The notes: generated from the letters alone by a model not told the origin. Counted from the first letter of the stretch, positions 1-10,100 are shown. The stretch is 12,709 bases of DNA from Tieghemiomyces parasiticus (GCA_027575765.1 JANBPT010001187.1:1-12709), one strand, 5' to 3'. Translations and numbers: made by a program.

Positions 1-352
1 GACACCGGGACGCTGGTCGGCACCTGGCTGTCGGACACCGGGACGCTGGTCGGCACTTGGCTGTCGGACACCGGGACGCTGGTCGGCACCTGGCTGTCGG
101 ACGCCGGGACGCTGGTCGGCACCTGGCTGTCGGACACCGGGACGCTGGTCGGCACCTGGCTGTCGGACACCGGGACGCTGGTCGGCACCTGGCTGTCGGA
201 CACCGGGACGCTGGTCGGCACCTGGCTGTCGGACACCGGGACGCTGGTCGGCACCTGGCTGTCGGACACCGGGACGCTGGTCGGCACCTGGCTGTCGGAC
301 ACCGGGACACTGGTCGGCACCTGGCTGTCGGACACCGGGACGCTGGTTGGAA
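1..352. repeat. 33-bp tandem repeat array (minisatellite), coding
   Basis: Ten full copies and one partial copy of a 33-bp unit are arranged head to tail with no spacers. On the minus strand each unit encodes SDSQVPTSVPV. Copies are almost identical. Differences I saw include a synonymous change in a Gln codon near 57, a Val-to-Ala change near 103 and a synonymous Ser change near 309; the partial last copy diverges from 348. Near identity implies recent expansion or gene conversion. The array continues past the left edge, so its true copy number is unknown. Confidence 0.95.
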
Positions 353-1265
353 TAAGAGTCACGGAAGGCTGCTCGCTGGTCTGAGCCTGGGTGTCTGTAG
401 GTTGCAGTGTGTTTGTCGGACCCGCACTGGTCGTAGCAGTGGGCATGGGCGGTAAGGAACTCTCAGGGGCCTCTGACGATGGCGCGGCCCTAGTGGAAGC
501 ATTAGAGGTCATTGGGGGTAGAGATGTAACTGGGTCGGACGTGGCCGGCTCCTGGGACGTCGGGGCGGCAGAGGTCTGTACTGGCTCCTGGGAAGTCACA
601 GCGGCAGTGGTCTGTACTGGCTCCTGAGACGTCACGGCAGCAGAGGTCTGTACCGGCTCCTGGGACGTCACGGCAGCAGAGGTCTGTACCGGCTCCTGGG
701 ACGTCACGGCAGCAGAGGTCTGTACCGGCTCCTGGGACGTCACGGCAGCAGAGGTCTGTACCGGCTCCTGGGAGGTCACAGCGGCAGAAGTCTGTACCGG
801 CTCCTGGGAAGTCACAGCGGCAGAGGTCTGTACTGGCTCCTGAGACGTCACGGCAGCAGAGGTCTGTACCGGCTCCTGGGAGGTCACAGCGGCAGAGGTC
901 TGTACCGGCTCCTGGGAAGTCACAGCGGCAGAAGTCTGTACCGGCTCCTGGGAAGTCACGGCGGCAGAGGTCTGAATTGGCACTTCAGGTATTTGGGTTG
1001 GGGGGATATTGGAAGTCTCTACTACAACAGGCGGGGGACTAGACATTTGCGGTAATGGGCCGGCAGAAGTCACTACCACGGGTGGCGGGGGAGGAAGTGT
1101 CGAGGTATCGGCAAGAATGACCTGGACGACGGAGGGCAAAGGGTCCAGAGAAAGCGGAAGACTCAGAGGAGGGTCGGCCCGGGGATTAAGTCGGACGAGT
1201 TCTGCGGCCTCGACTGCCCCTAGGCAGAGGAGGCCGACGGCGATTAGGACACGTCGGTGAAACAT
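1..1265 (-). CDS. Secreted or cell-surface tandem-repeat (mucin-like) protein, 3' end outside window
   Basis: The frame starts at the ATG complementary to 1263-1265 and stays open for 421 codons to the window edge, with no intron needed. The N-terminus MFHRRVLIAVGLLCLGAVEA has two Arg, a hydrophobic core (about residues 6-18) and a small-residue cleavage site near residue 20, so it reads as a signal peptide. Next come a Pro/Val/Ser/Thr-rich segment (about 25-105), 12-residue repeats of the type EPVQTSAAVTSQ (about 107-240), a Ser/Thr/Pro linker (about 241-305) and 11-residue repeats SDSQVPTSVPV (about 307-421). The mature part is rich in Ser, Thr and Pro and contains no Cys that I saw, which suits dense O-glycosylation in a stalk or cell-wall protein. 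This composition is known from fungal adhesins and wall mucins; the function here is inferred. Whether a GPI site, catalytic domain or adhesive domain follows cannot be seen. I do not recognise the gene. Confidence 0.8.
   Translation of the reverse strand, partial: MFHRRVLIAVGLLCLGAVEAAELVRLNPRADPPLSLPLSLDPLPSVVQVILADTSTLPPPPPVVVTSAGPLPQMSSPPPVVVETSNIPPTQIPEVPIQTSAAVTSQEPVQTSAAVTSQEPVQTSAAVTSQEPVQTSAAVTSQEPVQTSAAVTSQEPVQTSAAVTSQEPVQTSAAVTSQEPVQTSAAVTSQEPVQTSAAVTSQEPVQTSAAVTSQEPVQTTAAVTSQEPVQTSAAPTSQEPATSDPVTSLPPMTSNASTRAAPSSEAPESSLPPMPTATTSAGPTNTLQPTDTQAQTSEQPSVTLIPTSVPVSDSQVPTSVPVSDSQVPTSVPVSDSQVPTSVPVSDSQVPTSVPVSDSQVPTSVPVSDSQVPTSVPVSDSQVPTSVPASDSQVPTSVPVSDSQVPTSVPVSDSQVPTSVPV
549..986. repeat. 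36-bp tandem repeat array, coding
   Basis: Units of 36 bp recur with exact spacing: the Glu codon of EPVQTSAAVTSQ (minus strand) sits at 945, 909, 873 and so on down to 549, twelve times. Both ends are degenerate (PEVPIQTSAA at the N-terminal side, EPATSDPV at the C-terminal side). Copies vary more than in the 33-bp array, for example GTGACTTCC versus GTGACGTCC and AGT versus AGC, so this array is older or less homogenised. All lengths are multiples of three, which preserves the reading frame. Confidence 0.93.
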
Positions 1266-2900
1266 ACCGCCACTACCACGTTCAATAATTTATGGAGGCC
1301 ACCACCTTGACACGGATACCAAAGAAAAGGTAGCAGGAGATCGGAGTGAGTGCAAATATAGATGTATATGCACACGAATTGCACTGGGGAACGGGAAAAT
1401 GTTCACACAGCAACCACGGAGTTCCTTTCTGAGACTAGAAAGAACGGAGTTTAGCAGGAGTCTGTGCGAGTAATAATGGATTCAGGTGGCAGTGAACGTG
1501 GAGGACACTGTCCCTAGCCAACCTAAACTGGAGTGTATAATAGAGTTAAGCTCCGAGCAAAGAGAAGTAAGGGGCTTTCACTCAATCCACCGGTTTAGGC
1601 ACATAAAAGAAGGGGCAAGAATGAAATTAATAAAAGTCGGACGGTAACCAGGGGGCGGCGTGGCACAAAGAGGCAGTCCTTTACAGTCTGCTACAACTTC
1701 GTTCCGGCAGGATGGTAGGGAAGGACGGTATCAGGCCAACTAGCCGAGGTAAACTCTGAACGGCGCTTCAAGAAAGGGGGTGGCGGCTGGAAGGGAGCAA
1801 CCTTGTGGAGGGAAAGGGGCGGTTGGCGTTAAATAATAGTGTAGGAGTAGATACTAAACTAGAGTTGAGACTAAAGTCATTAGCAAGATGCGAAATGGAG
1901 CTGTCGAGATGGAGCAAGTAGTGAGCATCGGGCTTCGCGATACGGGGGACGGAGTGGCGGCTCGTATGCAAACGGGCAAGGCAGGGCGGAGCGATGGGAA
2001 GGAGCGAATAGGTCAGACGACCAGGCAATAGAGTCGAGAAAGTAAGGAAGAGGCGTGAAAAAGGTAGGATAATGGACGCAGCGAGGGAGCCGAGTTGGTA
2101 CGGGCCTTAAAGTGCGAGGGCGGAGGCGGAACGGGGCCAGGGAGGCGAGGCGTTGGGCTGTAACAACGAGAGAGGTGCCAAGTAAGAAAAGACTGAACGT
2201 AGCCGGAGGGGGGAGTAGAAGGAGAGCCGGCTGGAATGACCAGCGGTGGCGCGGAAAGGTGAACGAGGAAGAGGAATTAATGGAAGTAGCGTCTCGAGCC
2301 GAAATAAAATCCCGTCGAGTTCAAGGTGTGGGGCTGCCAAAACCGAGCCGGGAGGTGGGCGGGACGCGCGCTGGATTTTATTTGGGATGCGAGTCGGGGC
2401 CGCAAACGTTCAGGCGGGAGTCGCGGTGGTAGGAAAGGAGGGAGGGAAGTGTGAAGATGGGTGAGAGAGGAAAGAGCGCTGATCGTTACCCGACCGGCGG
2501 CTGTAGGAACCTGAACGTATGGGGGAGGAGCATAATGCTATATGCGGAGCGACGACCGGGGGCGGCATGTCATACGTCGGTGGATACATGCTGCAGGAGC
2601 CGGGAGGGGACGGGGCAGCAAGTAGGCCGTGTGGAGTTCAGGCGCCAAGGTCCCACTGATGACCTGGCTAACGGGGTGAGGCGGTGTAGCGGCGGGAACA
2701 AAAAGGGATGTGCCCCATGGAACATTAGCGAGCGACCCAATGAATCCGTGAGATGAGCGTCTGGCGCGGATGGGTGGAGGCGTCGGAGAGAAAGTGGCAA
2801 GGATCTACGTGTGTGTGTGGGGGGGAGAGGTTGTTGGTGGTGATGAGAGCGAGAGCGAGCGGCCGCAACGAGTGAGGATGGCCGTGGTAAGACCAAGGCT
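1266..2900. other. Purine-rich intergenic region, likely promoter/5' leader side of the minus-strand gene
   Basis: No coding region is supported. The plus strand is markedly purine-rich: hand counts of 60-base lines give about 65 % at 1441-1500, 68 % at 1861-1920, 77 % at 2041-2100 and 75 % at 2221-2280. Read from the minus strand this is a long CT-rich tract leading into the ATG at 1265, as is common upstream of fungal genes. Short open frames occur on both strands (for example minus 2570-2896) but their proteins are low-complexity Ser/Pro/Arg/Leu strings set by the base bias. A GT run followed by seven G lies near 2810-2826. Confidence 0.6.
1350..1373 (-). promoter_or_regulatory. TATA-like element inside an imperfect inverted repeat upstream of the secreted-protein gene
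   Basis: GTGCAAATA (1350-1358) and TATATGCAC (1365-1373) pair at eight of nine positions around a 6-nt gap. On the minus strand the segment contains CTATATTT, a TATA-like sequence roughly 90-95 nt before the ATG at 1265. A further half-site, TTGCAC, follows at 1379-1384. Position and composition fit a core promoter; the symmetry could also be a binding site for a dimeric factor. The role is inferred only. Confidence 0.35.
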
Positions 2901-5900
2901 GGATGAGCACATCCGCTCTCCCTCTTCGTCGACCGGGTTTCTCCTTTAGCCTACTGCGGCTTGGCCGTTCTGGCCCCGCGTGCGTGCACTGTAAGTCTGA
3001 TCTCCGCCGTAGCACTCACAACCCCCCTCCCGTCAAACCCATCCCATCTGCAAGCCCTAAACCGCCCGTCTGTCGGCGGACGTCTAATGCACATCTATTA
3101 GCCTAGCATATACTTGGTGATGACCCCGCCAATCCTCTTTATGCCGCCTGCAATCTATATGGATTCCATAGGGCTGGGCCTCGTTAAATGCAGGGATGAA
3201 CTAGCTATAGGTGATAAGCCCCGCGGAGGCATTTCCTCCTTCGCCTTCCAGCGTTGGTGTTGCCTTTCTTTCGCCCTCCGCACACACACCGCGCCGCCGC
3301 CTGTTAAAGTCAACAGACTCAGGATGTACCTATAGAGTAACCGATCGACTCCCGAGTCCTATTTACTTTATCCTGTCGGTGTGCCACCAGATGCCGCGCC
3401 GTCGCTTCTAAATATTATATTGACATGTATGGCAGGTCTTTATTATGGTGGCCGTGTACTTCTGACTCTATCCCTCAACTACGGATTCCGTGCCTTGTTT
3501 CTCGCAGTTACCAAGGGGGCTTGAGGGGACATTCGGCGGTGCACCGGCTCCCCACGCCAACCTTATGTCGCTGGGTGCCCTAGGCATTCATTGCTGACGC
3601 TGTACTGGCCGGCAACCTATGGCGGTAGAGCCCAAGTCCCGTAGTGGAACGAGGACTGGCCGGATGGCTTTACCTGCTCCGCGGGGTCCGGTCGCCGCTG
3701 CTAATGCCACGCCATTACTTCCACAGAATATCACCACAGCCCACCGCCCCAAAAGCCAATGTGGGAACGGTGGCTGCTTTCCCGACCCCACCCTCGGCTT
3801 TGATATTCCAGCACACAGCACCGGCCAGTTGTACATGCCGTCGCTGACCTGGCCCACTATTTCCGACGTTTCACCAATTTCTATGAGGATTCGTAGTTCA
3901 CAGACCAGCTTGCCATTCCCGGCTCCTGATCAACCTTTATTCCTATTTTGGTATTCCTGGCTCTACAATTGGCCAGCTCCCTAACCCACCATCTGTGTTG
4001 GCCAATCATTCTGGGTCTGCGAGCCTTGTCTCTATTCTCAATGTTACTCTATACTTGACCTTCGATGGTCTACCTTGCAACTTAGAGAGGATGTGCCGCA
4101 GGACACCTCCTCCGTATACGGCCATACGATCTCCCCTGACTACCAGGTTATATACCCCTAAATGTATATGCAATCATCATAGCCTTACAACTGGCACCCG
4201 GTTCGCCCTGAGTTGAAATGACTACAGGTATCTGCCCTATGTGCGCTCTTCGTTGTCCAACCTCGCATGACAAATGGCAAGGGGCGGGGTAGTTAAAAGT
4301 GTAAGCGGTCTCGTCAGCTCTGTGGATCATGGCTTACCAAGCCAAGTTCTCGCTGAAGCAGAGAGGTGCAGAGTGTAGGTACCAACCCCGCCGAACGCGT
4401 ACGGCATCGTCAAGGCGGATATATCTCCCTTTGTTAACGGTCTAAACCGTGTGCTTGGTATGGGCGAGTGGACCGTCAGGAGATGGAGGGAAGGAGTGGG
4501 CCATCTCGCAGTGGTGTACAAAGAGCAAGCGTGAATCCACCATCATGCTAAGGGAGGAGGCCGTTGATGGAATATCTCAGCAGTCCAAGCGACACCTCGG
4601 CACGCTTTAGGCTACCAGATGGGGCGCGGTTAAAGCCCAGGCCTAACTGACGTGGCGCAATTAATAATTTTTCCAAGGCAGCGCTGCGGATATGACGGGT
4701 CTGGAGTAGTATCCATGCCCACAGGCGGCCTAGGGTATGGTATGCTGGTTATGTAAACCCACCGCCGGTCATCCTTACTGCCCACTACCCACCAGGTCGA
4801 TTGACCGTGCGTGGTCCAGGTTTGGCGGACAGATAGGCATCAGTGAGGTACCTGCGTACTGGGAGCGAGAGGCTGCTTACCATCCTACGTAATGTGAGGA
4901 GTTGCCTGTTATCTTTATGTACGGGCGGGGACAGATTATATGCACTGCATCCTAAACTTGATGCACCACTTCTGGTCGGACGCTACTGTCCACCTTGCCA
5001 TACGCAGAATTTCACATTGTGCGCTGCACATAGGCACAATTACTCCGGGAGTACAAACCCGCATAGTTGGCTGCTGCAAAAAGCTCCGCACAACCAACCT
5101 CCTTAACTCTATTGGAGTATTGGCATATGGCATACCTTCAACCCCCTTCCTTCCAAATCCTCACCCGTATGTCCAAAATCCGAAGGGTAATCCCGTTCGT
5201 GCTTCGCTTCGGTGGCCTCCGCTTTCTCAATCCGATCTGGACATCCGATTCACTCTTGCCTGGACATCCCCAAAATTTCTCCACGACACCATATCAAATG
5301 CGGCCAAGTGATGATTTTCTGGTTTACTGGGTGGGGGCGGAAGGAGGTCTGTTGTGAATTGCAAGTACGTGGCCATTAATCATAGCAAGGTGGAAAAGGC
5401 ATTATAGTAGCTTAGGTGAGCAGAAAAGCGGCTCCTGAGAAGCGAAAGCGCATGTAACACGGGCGACAATCAGTTACCTGTATAGGAAATGGGCGGTCAT
5501 TATCCACTATTCCTTCCCTTGCGTTCATGTTTTCGCACCCGCCTCATGCAGTCACCAATACACTGCATAATAATAAGGTCGGAATACTGCTCACAATCAC
5601 GAGCCAGTGTGGTCGAGTATCTATCAGTCACAATGGGATTTCAACGCGACCGCGAGCATGCAACGCTCAGGCTGAATGGCCTAAGGACACTCGGGCCGCT
5701 GGTGGACGAATTTCAGTACAATTTCGGCGTAGCCACACTCGCACCTTATCACTCAGGTCTTGGACTGCATCCCCCCCCCACGATCAGGTTCTCACTCTCT
5801 GGGTGCGGGTTGTCAGTTTTATCGAGGCAGGCTGCCTTAATACCTACGCCCAGATACAGAAACGGCATCCACCTACAGTTATCCACGGCGCACCGTCTTT

Positions 5901-7161
5901 CGACCCTTGTGCAATACTGTGAAGCTGGCCCTTGAGCACCGCAGATACGCGACACGACTACGTACATTACCAGGGTGGGATTAATTGGTATCTATCCGTT
6001 GCCAGATAAACTGCTTGCCGCGCAAGGTTAACGGGCGTGTTTATTTACTGTGAATCTACGCCAGATCTCCTGTCGGCCATGGTCTACCATCCCCAGGATA
6101 CGTGGAAAAGGGATAATAAGGTCAACCCCCTCCCCTTCTCTCTCCAGAGCTACCGATATGAAGGGAAATGGTGTAAGATAAGACAATGGGTAGATCTTGG
6201 GAGGATAGCCAGACCTTATAACATCCAACCTTAAACTAGACAGGGTAGGCATGGTGATAGTCAGCACGGAAGGTGGCTGCAGTACAAGGGCTGCTATGTT
6301 CAGATATGGGTCGACAAACCGAGGGCCAGCCTGGCAAAATAAAAAATCCTGACGACTTCATCAATGATTACCTCTGACAGTGCGCAGATCTTGGCGGTCG
6401 TAAGGTTCGACTCGATCCAACCTCTCACTTGCTTGCGACAGACCCTGGGGCTTTCCACTCTTAAAGACATGGCCACAGCACATCCTCCGTGTCTAATCGG
6501 AGAGATGTGAGTGGCCATGGTTGGCAGTACTCTGAAGTCGTTTGGATCCTAACTAGGCACCTATAACTTCAGAGCCTACGTATTGGGACCGGTACTGGTG
6601 AGGCCAGAGCTTTCACTTTAACCAACAAATCCATTTTCCTGTTCAGAGGTAGCGGGAGACAGGGGGAGGGGTTGACGGCAAGGAAACCGTAGTCGTTTGG
6701 AAACCACTGAAACCAATAACTGTAGAGCGCCTGTAAACCTATGGGTTACGATCCGGCCTGTACGATGGTAGGGAGTTGTGCTGAGCCAGGGCTCGCCCCG
6801 TCACCTGTTACTCGGCTACACCGTACCTTACCAATACTCCCAACAAGGTGTTCCAGGCCACCACAGCACGGCGGACAACCCCTCGCAGATAGGTGAATTC
6901 AGTACCGGATTCCAGCCCACCTTCATACGTCCGACCTCACCTGCGTAGTATCTTTTGCATTGCCCCTCCCGATCCTATCAGTTGGGGGACATTCTCTACC
7001 TCATGCGTGCCATCCTCTCTCCGCCCTCGTGCAAGCTCACTTACTGCCGCCACCATCACCTGGCACTCCACAGCCCTTATTCTCAGCTGCTTTAGGGCCC
7101 ATCCCTACAAACCGACCCGAATTGCACCCTTTTTGCCTCACTATGTCCCAGTGATATCCAC
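2901..7161. other. Long intergenic region without a recognisable gene
   Basis: About 4.3 kb of mixed-composition sequence. From about 2905 to 4100 the plus strand is pyrimidine-rich (38 % purine at 2941-3000, 30 % at 3241-3300, 35 % at 4021-4080); after that the strands alternate. Open frames reach at most about 148 codons (5489-5935) and none shows a domain, signal peptide, consistent splice-site pairing or family resemblance. A run of eight C is at about 5770-5777. No tRNA, rRNA, transposase or terminal repeat was recognised by eye. An unrecognised short multi-exon gene or noncoding RNA cannot be excluded. The stretch just before 7162 should contain the promoter of the Crt10-like gene, but I see no clear TATA box. 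Confidence 0.5.
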
Positions 7162-10100
7162 ATGCCGCCCTTCGCCGAGCTTGACATTCAGCCGGTGCCC
7201 AACCAGGGGCACCACCCGGGTACCGTGGCCACCATGGGCGCCGTAACATGGCGTATGAATCTATGCGCCGTAAGCCAGCACCCAGCCACGCCGCTCTTCT
7301 TTATCGGTAGGTTGGCGGCGACTTCATGGTGGTGGGAATGCCAAGGCGCTAGGGTGCTCACCTGCTTGGTTGACTGAGGTGACGACCCGCTCCAGGTAAC
7401 TTTCGGAGGTCTTCTAAGTATTCTGAGGATATAGATATATATATTCTCTGCAGTCCGCACACGTGTGCAGCTCCCTTTATCGTTCGCCGTGCTACCGGTA
7501 CCCTTGACTAACCCTAGCGCTGACGCTGCTTTATGGTGCGGACGACGGTGGTCACCCGGTAGGCATCCGCGACGAAATCAGCATTCATCACCTTACCCCA
7601 GAGGGTATCGCACCCGAGCCTCACCAGGTTATCCGGCCGCCGCGGGCCTTCGAACGGGACGTCCTCATCCCCACGGACCTATCGGTAAGTGACGCACTCA
7701 AGTTGCGCCTAAGTCTCCGCTATCCCGAGTATCGTTAGGCGCTCCAGTCATCGTGCTGACAGCGTCATGACTATTAAAGCACGCTCACCTCCCGTCTAAT
7801 GGGGTCTTAACCAGTATTATTATTATTATTCACTTCTCACCTATTTTTTTTAAAAAAAATATATATGATCCTACACCCCAGGAGGGTTACATCAACGCCA
7901 TCAAGGTCGGTTACCTTGGCCCGACCGAAGTCCTGGTGGCCGTAGACGAACTGGGCGTGATCTGCATCTGGCGTATCACCGATCTAGCCCGGCCCTGGTT
8001 TGTGACCCACACCAGGACCTCGACCTGGGGCCTGGATATCCACCAGGAGAACTGCCTGGTGGCGGTCAGTTCGAATGATTACCGGGTTACCATATTGGAT
8101 TTCACCGTACCTATCCATCACGGGGTAGACGCGGCCGTACCTAAACCCGAGCACTGCGAAGGCGACGACAACCATCCTAACGGTCCTCTACCTTTTAGCG
8201 ACACCCTCACCTCGCGCCTGACCCCACATTTCACCGTCCCAACTCACTACCTAACCGGGCACCGCAACAATGTCCCCAACATTGCCTTCAGTCCTTGCGG
8301 CCGCTATCTCGCCTCCTGTAGCATCGACCGTACCACTATCATCTGGGACCTCTGGACCGACCGGATCGTCAAACGCCGCCGCATTTCGAACGAGTGGGGC
8401 TGGTCCGTTCGGTTTGTGGAGCCTTATTATTTCAAAACGACCGATGAGGCCGATGCCACGGCGGGGGCCGCGTTGGCGGCCTCCAGCTTTGACCGGGATC
8501 AGGATGTCCCACCGATCCTAGACGTGGCCGAGTTCAGTATACCGAACCTCCTACTGTACGTCCTGGCCAACCATGTCGCCGGTGATCAAAGTGTCGACGA
8601 GGGTTTAGTGGCAGGGAATGGCGATGGTGAGGATCGAAGCTGGCGGGGAAGCCCGCCCTCATCCGAAGGACCTGGTACACGGATTGGGGTTTTCGGGGGC
8701 ACACCTCGAGACGGCTGGAATAATCCGAGCGAGCCTGCCTCCGGCTCGGAGTGGGCCACCGTGTCAGACTCGGCGTCGGATCGCGGGTCGAGCTGGACCG
8801 CCGGGTCCGGGGCGTCGGAGGATGGTCATGGTGACCATGTGGAAATGGATAATGAAGTGGTTGGTACACCGTGGTTAGCCCATTCGCCATCTTTGCCTCT
8901 AGCTGACACCACCGCAGACGATCCGCCTCCACGTCAACCGGGCCTTACCGAAGCGGCCAGGCTGATGGTCACTTTCCGGTCCCCACCGCTCCTGGCGAAC
9001 CAGTCTGACCCCCGTCCAGACCATGGATCTGACCCGGAAGCGACACCTGGGGCTCTCTTGGCATCGGTATCGAATATGACGGCGGTCAGCGCCTCCGCTG
9101 CTACCGAGCGGGAAGGGGCCCAAAGTCCTCCTGGCCCTGAAGCCCTCCCGCCTCTGACTCGCCTCTCGACTCACACCACGCTTGAATCCCACCACCTCTC
9201 AGATATCCATGCCTCGCACCCTTCACGCTCCACATCTTCCGCCTCACCTGCTGAATCCGCTAGCGATGTTCACGCCGCCGCCGATGACCACGAAGACGTC
9301 GACGACGACGACAGTGATGCTGCTAGCAATAACCACCACAACCGCGGACCGTCGCTCATGTCGGAACGGATAAGGTCGCTCACGCGTATCTTGGGCCGCC
9401 AGACCGGCCACAGTGACAGCGATGACCACGAAGGTGAATTAGAGGAAGACGCGGACGCGGACGCCGACGATGAGGATAATTACGACGACCTTGTGGATTT
9501 GGTACAGGGTTACATGGCCACTGGGGGAACAACGGAACTTGCACACCATCGTCGTCGTCGTCATCGGCGGCGACGGCGCTACTCGAACTCGGCTGATGAG
9601 CCCTCCGAACCGCGATCGTCGTTAGCCTCACTTTCCTCCTCTCCCTCCTCCGAGGCGGGCGTCGCGTTTGAAAATCCCGCGGCATACGATGTATTTGATG
9701 TCGACGCCGAGCTCCCTCCGGTTCGCCCGTCTTCTCCCGATCATGACGGCCATCATCGCGAGGTTGGTGATGATAATGTTAACGATCACGGCAATCTCCA
9801 TCACCACCGCCGTCATGGCTGCCGTGCGGGTCATGACGGTGGCGACCGGAGTATGTGCCGACGGTGCCGTTACGGTCTGCGTGGCTCAGGCCTGCGTGAG
9901 AAATCGTACCTACTGCTACATGGTTCAATCCACGGGTTGTCGCTTTTGGGTACTGAAGGGACGTTGCCCCTGATGTTTGCCGATCCGTACTATATCGCCA
10001 AGAATTACCTGGTCGACCAGGTTATGCCCAATGGGTACTGGCGGCTCAACATGATGGAGGTAAGTTGGAGGGCGGTATTATGAGAGGAGTCGAGGTTATG

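Noticed and set aside
1..352. Possible CRISPR array
   Set aside because: The 33-bp units are directly adjacent with no unique spacers, and the context is eukaryotic coding sequence.
57..455. Plus-strand open frame with AVGHRDAGRHL repeats
   Set aside because: It is the opposite-strand reading of the 33-bp array. The minus strand continues through both arrays to a good signal peptide, whereas this frame ends without any domain.
1768..2896. Minus-strand open frames at 1768-2028, 2107-2340 and 2570-2896
   Set aside because: Low-complexity Ser/Pro/Leu/Arg products that follow from the pyrimidine-rich strand; no conserved motif or consistent splice sites.
3588..3984. Overlapping open frames on both strands (plus 3619-3984, minus 3588-3857)
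   Set aside because: Neither shows a recognisable motif; two antiparallel frames of similar length suggest chance.
5489..5935. 148-codon plus-strand open frame
   Set aside because: Longest frame in the gap but without domain, signal peptide or membrane pattern. A second plus frame of 131 codons overlaps it almost fully, which favours chance.
6396..6425. tRNA B-box-like sequence GGTTCGACTC
   Set aside because: The flanking five bases do not pair as a T-stem and no acceptor or anticodon arm could be fitted.
7465..7692. Open frame over exon 2 of the Crt10-like gene in another frame
   Set aside because: The phase-consistent frame reads IRDEISIHHL...LIPTDLS and joins both neighbouring exons; this one does not.
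8534..9834. Antisense open frames at 8534-8932, 8899-9195, 9380-9685 and 9628-9834
   Set aside because: They lie opposite the long GC-rich Crt10 exon and mirror its codon bias; no independent support.
10060..10083. Stop at 10081-10083 as the true end of the Crt10-like protein
   Set aside because: A GTAAGT donor at 10060 and downstream exons that restore WLPEIGTAIVACQRG and YRLHIVFYDG show that this tail is intronic.
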